From NCBI GenBank assembly GCA_016278435.1, contig JADQBU010000025.1, forward strand, positions 1 through 17,235: 17,235 nucleotides of DNA, written 5' to 3'. Position 1 is the first letter of the stretch. Each line of letters begins with the position of its first letter. Origin of the DNA: Halanaerobiales bacterium. GTDB taxonomy: Bacteria; Bacillota; Halanaerobiia; Halanaerobiales; JADQBU01. Both the position numbers and the translations under genes were made by a program. Of this stretch, positions 13,763 to 17,235 are shown piece by piece. The notes under the pieces are model-generated. The model worked only from the letters and a program-made list of their open reading frames with translations, did no database searches and was not told the DNA's origin.

Positions 13763-14500
13763 ATGCACCGTTTTTTTCTGGAAAGTAATTTTGTGAAAGA
13801 GGACCGGGTAGTAATTACCGGTGATGATTTTAACCATATCTCACATTCCCTGCGCTTGAATTCAGGGGATGAGGTTATCGTGAATACCGGGGATAGTATG
13901 GATCTGCTGGTAGAACTGATAGAGTTTTCAACTGACCAGGTCTCCGGGATTATAAGGGACAGGTATAAGAATAAAAATGAACCACGGGTTAAGATTACAC
14001 TGGCCCAGGCTGTACCTAAAAATAGAAATATGGATTTAATTGCTCAGAAATGTACCGAGATCGGGATTTATAGTATTATACCTCTGGACACAGAACGGAC
14101 AGTTGTAAAACTCTCTTCCCGAAAAGAGGAGAAAAGGGTTGCCCGCTGGCAGCGAATAGTAAGGGAGGCAGCCAAGCAGTCACAGAGAGGTAGAGTTCCG
14201 GAAGTAAAAAATCTGCATAATATAGAGGATATTGCTGATATTAAGAATAGGTATGACCTGGTACTTGTCTGCTGGGAAGAGATAGAGGAAACAGGCTTGA
14301 AAGATATTTTAGAGGATAAAGACAGGAATAAAATCGGTGATATACTGGTGGTAATCGGTCCTGAAGGTGGTCTTTCTAAGGAAGAGGTAAATACCATACA
14401 GGGTCAGAATCTTTCCCTGGGACCCCGGATTCTGCGTACAGAAACAGCAGGCCTGGTAGCACTGACTATGATCCTGTATGAATTTGGAGAAATGGGGTGA
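13763..14500 (+). CDS. rsmE: 16S rRNA (uracil-1498-N3)-methyltransferase
   Basis: This 245-residue SPOUT-family enzyme methylates U1498 of 16S rRNA in the 30S subunit. An N-terminal PUA-like RNA-binding domain (about 1-70) has the family pattern ITGDDFNHISHSLRL. The knotted SAM-binding domain has AQAVPKNRNMDLIAQKCTEIG (split here as residues 81-101), EAAKQSQRGRVPEV (135-148), VVIGPEGGLSKEEV (196-209) and LGPRILRTETAG (219-230), all diagnostic of RsmE. The ATG lies 6 bp after the prmA stop, with AGGAAAGGATGA as ribosome binding site. The 3' end carries the ribosome binding site for mtaB. Confidence 0.95.
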   Translation: MHRFFLESNFVKEDRVVITGDDFNHISHSLRLNSGDEVIVNTGDSMDLLVELIEFSTDQVSGIIRDRYKNKNEPRVKITLAQAVPKNRNMDLIAQKCTEIGIYSIIPLDTERTVVKLSSRKEEKRVARWQRIVREAAKQSQRGRVPEVKNLHNIEDIADIKNRYDLVLVCWEEIEETGLKDILEDKDRNKIGDILVVIGPEGGLSKEEVNTIQGQNLSLGPRILRTETAGLVALTMILYEFGEMG

Positions 14501-14507
14501 TGAACAA

Positions 14508-15839
14508 TTGCCGGCTGTAGCTTTTCATACTCTGGGATGTAAGGTTAATCAGTATGAGTCAGAAGCGATGATGGACCTGTTTAAGAAAGCGGGTTACAGG
14601 ATTGTTGATTTTTCGAATAAGGCTGATATTTATGTTATACATAGCTGTACGGTGACAAACGAAGCGGCCCGTAAATCAAGGCAGTTTGCCCGTAGGGCCA
14701 GGAGGAAAAATCCAGAAGCGAAAGTAGCACTGGTAGGTTGTTATCCCCAGGTCTCTCCTCAGGAAGTAGCTGAAATTGAAGAGGTTGACTTTATAGTGGG
14801 GACCGGTGATAAGAAAAGAATTGTTGAACTTATTACTGATGATTTAGTTGAAAAGGAAACAGAGGATAGGAAATTTATGGGTACAATAGCTGATTTCAGG
14901 GACCTGGCCCTTTATCAGGACCTTCAGGTATCAGAGTTCAGGGAGATGACCCGGGCCTATGTTAAAATTGAGGATGGATGTAATCAATTCTGCAGTTACT
15001 GTATAATTCCCTATGCCCGGGGACCTGTCAGAAGCAGGACACCGGAATCGGTCTGCCGGGAAGTTGAAAGATTAATCAACGATGGTGTCCAGGAAATTGT
15101 ATTAACCGGTATTCACCTCGGGGCCTATGGGACTGACCGCGATGATAAAAATGCCTTGACTGGCCTGATAAGAAAACTCTTAGAGATTGGTGATTCCTTC
15201 CGCATCCGCTTGAGTTCGATTGAAGTTACCGAAGTTTCTGCAGAATTACTGCAGTTGATGGCAGAGGAAGACAGGGTCTGTCCTCATCTTCATTTGCCCC
15301 TGCAGAGTGGAAGTGATCCAGTTCTTAAAGCCATGAACCGCCCTTACCGGACCGGAGAATTCAGACAGAAGACTGCTGAGATCAGGGAGATTATACCGGA
15401 TATTGCTTTTACAACTGATGTGATTGTCGGTTTTCCAGGTGAGACCGGGAAAAATTTTCGGGAAACGGTAGATTTTATTGAAGAGATTGGTTTCTCCCGT
15501 CTACATGTATTTCCCTTTTCCCGGCGCACAGGAACACCGGCAGCTAAAATGTCAGATCAGGTTGATGGGGATATTAAGAAAGAACGAAGTAATGAGTTGA
15601 TAAACTTAAACCAGGTGTTAATGCTCAATTACCAGCAGCAGTTTATCGGTGAAAGACGCAGAGTGGTTATTGAAGAAAAACGAGATTATGAAACAGGTTT
15701 ATTAACAGGGTTTACAGGTAATTATATCAAGATTTTAATCGATGCTGGAGATGAGTTGATGGGTAAATTAGTAGATGTTAAACTGATTGACAGTTATAGT
15801 TATGAAAATGCCTGTGGAGAGATAATTGCTGACAAATAA
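14508..15839 (+). CDS. mtaB: tRNA ms2t6A methylthiotransferase MtaB
   Basis: This radical SAM enzyme of about 443 residues adds a methylthio group to t6A at position 37 of tRNAs. The N-terminal domain has three Cys for an auxiliary cluster: HTLGCKVNQYE, HSCTVTNEA and VGCYPQ (Cys11, 47 and 78 from the chosen start). The SAM cluster motif is CNQFCSYC (158-165). GxIVGFPGET-like DVIVGFPGE follows, then a C-terminal TRAM domain. TLGCKVNQ rather than TYGCQMN separates MtaB from MiaB. TTG 14508 is chosen because GGGGTGA at 14494-14500 lies at the right distance. An ATG at 14478 within rsmE gives ten more residues but has no ribosome binding site. Confidence 0.93.
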   Translation: MPAVAFHTLGCKVNQYESEAMMDLFKKAGYRIVDFSNKADIYVIHSCTVTNEAARKSRQFARRARRKNPEAKVALVGCYPQVSPQEVAEIEEVDFIVGTGDKKRIVELITDDLVEKETEDRKFMGTIADFRDLALYQDLQVSEFREMTRAYVKIEDGCNQFCSYCIIPYARGPVRSRTPESVCREVERLINDGVQEIVLTGIHLGAYGTDRDDKNALTGLIRKLLEIGDSFRIRLSSIEVTEVSAELLQLMAEEDRVCPHLHLPLQSGSDPVLKAMNRPYRTGEFRQKTAEIREIIPDIAFTTDVIVGFPGETGKNFRETVDFIEEIGFSRLHVFPFSRRTGTPAAKMSDQVDGDIKKERSNELINLNQVLMLNYQQQFIGERRRVVIEEKRDYETGLLTGFTGNYIKILIDAGDELMGKLVDVKLIDSYSYENACGEIIADK

Positions 15840-15893
15840 TGCAGGAAAACTCGATTAATAGGAGAAGTAATTCTAAAAGGTGAGGTGAATTTA

Positions 15894-16238
15894 ATGAAAG
15901 ACTGCTTATTCTGTAAGATAATTGCCGGCGAACTGGATACTGACCTTGTTTATGAGGATGAAAAGATGGTGGCTTTTGCGGATATTAATCCCCAGGCACC
16001 TGTACACCTGCTGCTCGTTCCCCGGAAACATATACCAACCCTGGTCGATCTGGAGGAGGAAGATTATTCTTTAATCGGGCATATATATAAGGCAGCCAAC
16101 CAGCTGGCCCGGGAAAAGGGACTGGCAGATGACGGTTTCCGGGTCGTAAGTAACTGTAAGGATAATGGCGGTCAGACGGTGGGACATATTCATTTTCATC
16201 TCCTGGGTGGAAGATTCATGCAGTGGCCTCCGGGTTGA
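15894..16238 (+). CDS. HIT-family nucleotide-binding hydrolase (HinT-like)
   Basis: This 114-residue protein belongs to the HIT family, close to HinT, which splits adenosine 5'-phosphoramidates and related aminoacyl- or lipoyl-adenylates. The opening CLFCKIIAGE, the central FADINPQAPVHLLLVPRKHI (28-47), and the triad VGHIHFHLLGGR (96-107, His98, His100, His102) are diagnostic. The end, MQWPPG, is the usual HinT terminus. The ATG at 15894 is preferred for the AAAGGTGAGGTG just upstream; a GTG at 15885 is in frame. It lies 54 bp after mtaB, likely in the same transcript, and a hairpin follows. Its true substrate here is unknown. Confidence 0.94.
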   Translation: MKDCLFCKIIAGELDTDLVYEDEKMVAFADINPQAPVHLLLVPRKHIPTLVDLEEEDYSLIGHIYKAANQLAREKGLADDGFRVVSNCKDNGGQTVGHIHFHLLGGRFMQWPPG

Positions 16239-16247
16239 TTCTGGTAT

Positions 16248-16277
16248 GATTGTCTATTTATGAGCAAATAGATAATC
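16248..16277 (+). terminator. Hairpin after the HIT gene
   Basis: GATTGTCTATTT (16248-16259) pairs with AAATAGATAATC (16266-16277) over 12 bp with one G-U pair and a 6-nt loop. TTCC follows, so the T run is poor, but the place, 10 bp past the stop, suits the end of the long heat-shock and modification operon. The 165-bp gap 16239-16403 holds this and a possible promoter and no gene. Confidence 0.55.
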
Positions 16278-16333
16278 TTCCATATTCTGAGGGATTGACA
16301 GTATTCAGATATTTTTCTGGTAATTTCCGGTCG

Positions 16334-16362
16334 ATGAAAATTTGCACAGAATGGTATATAAT
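16334..16362 (+). promoter_or_regulatory. Possible promoter of the nfeD-type gene
   Basis: TATAAT at 16357-16362 is a perfect -10 box, and TGG lies directly before the overlapping TATATA (16355-16360), as in an extended -10. At 17 bp upstream there is only ATGAAA (16334-16339), a weak -35. The start would be about 16369, 35 bp before the gene. Confidence 0.45.
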
Positions 16363-16403
16363 AGAGTAATGAAGAAACTAATTTAGGGAAGGGATGTGAA
16401 AAA

Positions 16404-17235
16404 ATGTCCCGAAGATACTGGATATTTCCGGTATTTATTCTTGTTGTTTTAATATTTACATCCGGCATTTCACTTGCCGCTACGGAACTGGTTTACAGGA
16501 TACCTATCAGGGGAGAGATTAATCCTGGTATGGCCAGCTTTGTCAATCAGGGTATCAGTGAGGCAGAAGATGACGGGGCTGACTTGATTATTTTTGAAAT
16601 AGATACCTATGGTGGTCTGGTCGATTCAGGTATTAAGGTCAGAGATAGTATTTTCCAGGCTGGACCGGAGACGGTCACCTATGTTGCCAGTAGAGCCTGG
16701 TCTGCAGGAGCCCTGATTGCTCTGGCCGGTGAGAAGATGGCCATCCTTGAGGGTGGGAGTATTGGAGCAGCCGAAACAAGGCCCAATGAAGAAAAATATA
16801 TATCAGCACTACGGAAGGAATTCAGGGCAACTGCTGAGGAACGGGGTAGGGATCCACTGATAGCAGAGGCTATGGTTGATTCAGATATTTCAATTGAAGG
16901 GGTTACCCGTGAAGGCAAGCTGGTCACCTTGACTGCCCGGGAGGCTGTCACTCATAATATTGCCAATTTTTCAACAAAAAGCTGGGAGGGGCTATTGAAG
17001 GAACTGGATCTGACCGGAGCCAGAGTAGTTGAAGTTAAACCAACACCACTGGAGAAGATGGCGGGGATAGTTACAAGTCCAACTGTAAGTGGGATATTAT
17101 TGACAGTTGGTTTCCTGGCCTTGATCTCTGAGGCATTAATGCCTGGTTTTGGTATTGGAGGAACGGTAGGATTACTTGTTCTGGGTGTGTTTTTTGCCGG
17201 TCATATGATCTATGGGCTGGCCAGCTGGGGATTAA
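16404..17235 (+). CDS. NfeD-family membrane serine protease, 3' end outside window
   Basis: The frame is open from ATG 16404 to the window end (277 residues, no stop), so the gene is cut. A signal peptide or first membrane segment lies at residues 6-25, with a likely cut near SLAA. A ClpP/SppA-like domain (about 27-215) follows, with IPIRGEINPGMASFV, FEIDTYGGLVDSG and the probable nucleophile Ser100 in AWSAGALIALAG; Lys131 or Lys138 could be the general base. Membrane segments begin at about 221-243 and 252-272. This matches long NfeD proteins (YqeZ in B. subtilis), which act with a flotillin-like partner such as FloA/YqfA, usually the next gene. The ribosome binding site is AAGGGATG (16389-16396). 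The partner would lie beyond the window. Confidence 0.9.
   Translation, partial: MSRRYWIFPVFILVVLIFTSGISLAATELVYRIPIRGEINPGMASFVNQGISEAEDDGADLIIFEIDTYGGLVDSGIKVRDSIFQAGPETVTYVASRAWSAGALIALAGEKMAILEGGSIGAAETRPNEEKYISALRKEFRATAEERGRDPLIAEAMVDSDISIEGVTREGKLVTLTAREAVTHNIANFSTKSWEGLLKELDLTGARVVEVKPTPLEKMAGIVTSPTVSGILLTVGFLALISEALMPGFGIGGTVGLLVLGVFFAGHMIYGLASWGL

Noticed and set aside
16295..16300. Consensus TTGACA as a promoter -35 before the nfeD-type gene
   Set aside because: No -10 box stands 16-18 bp downstream (TGGTAA at 16318-16323), and the good TATAAT at 16357 is too far.
1..17235. tRNA, rRNA, CRISPR array, transposon or defence system
   Set aside because: No cloverleaf, no regularly spaced repeats, no transposase or nuclease-like frame was seen on either strand.

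Overview
The window is a chromosomal core region of an endospore-forming, low-to-moderate GC Firmicute. It carries two small acid-soluble spore proteins (SASPs), the SASP-degrading germination protease Gpr, and the engulfment hydrolase SpoIIP, next to housekeeping genes. Gene order closely follows, from memory, the Bacillus subtilis yqeN(holA)-rpsT-gpr-spoIIP-lepA-hemW-hrcA-grpE-dnaK-dnaJ-prmA-yqeU-yqeV region, with an nfeD/yqeZ-type gene further on. The overall feel of the proteins (for example a DnaK lacking the proteobacterial N-terminal insertion) fits a clostridial-type lineage. A halophilic order such as Halanaerobiales (Halothermothrix-like) is my best guess, but this is recall and not proof.

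Region 1 (1-830) holds two minus-strand SASP genes, one ordinary alpha/beta type and one SspF-like, each with a hairpin terminator. The 228-bp gap between them contains unexplained inverted repeats. Region 2 (850-2400) has holA on the plus strand converging on rpsT, which is minus strand with its own promoter and terminator. Region 3 (2400-5022) has a small membrane protein made of two copies of one unit, then gpr with a strong terminator, then spoIIP.

Region 4 (5019-8017) starts with a near-consensus promoter and carries lepA and hemW, overlapping. Region 5 (8048-about 15840) is the heat-shock operon hrcA-grpE-dnaK-dnaJ, behind a sigma-A-like promoter and a perfect CIRCE operator. It runs on without clear interruption into three modification enzymes: prmA (ribosomal protein L11), rsmE (16S rRNA) and mtaB (tRNA). 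A HIT-family hydrolase gene follows. Region 6 (16239-17235) is a 165-bp spacer with a hairpin and a possible promoter, then the 5' part of an nfeD-type membrane protease gene that runs off the window.

Functionally the segment joins spore DNA protection and its reversal (SASPs and Gpr), forespore engulfment (SpoIIP), translation quality (LepA, S20, PrmA, RsmE, MtaB) and protein folding (HrcA-controlled GrpE/DnaK/DnaJ). I see no mobile element, CRISPR array, tRNA, rRNA or defence system, and no clearly novel system. The most curious items are the structured inter-SASP gap, the internally duplicated membrane protein with a spore-type -10 box, and the absence of rpsU-yqeY at the place where synteny predicts them.
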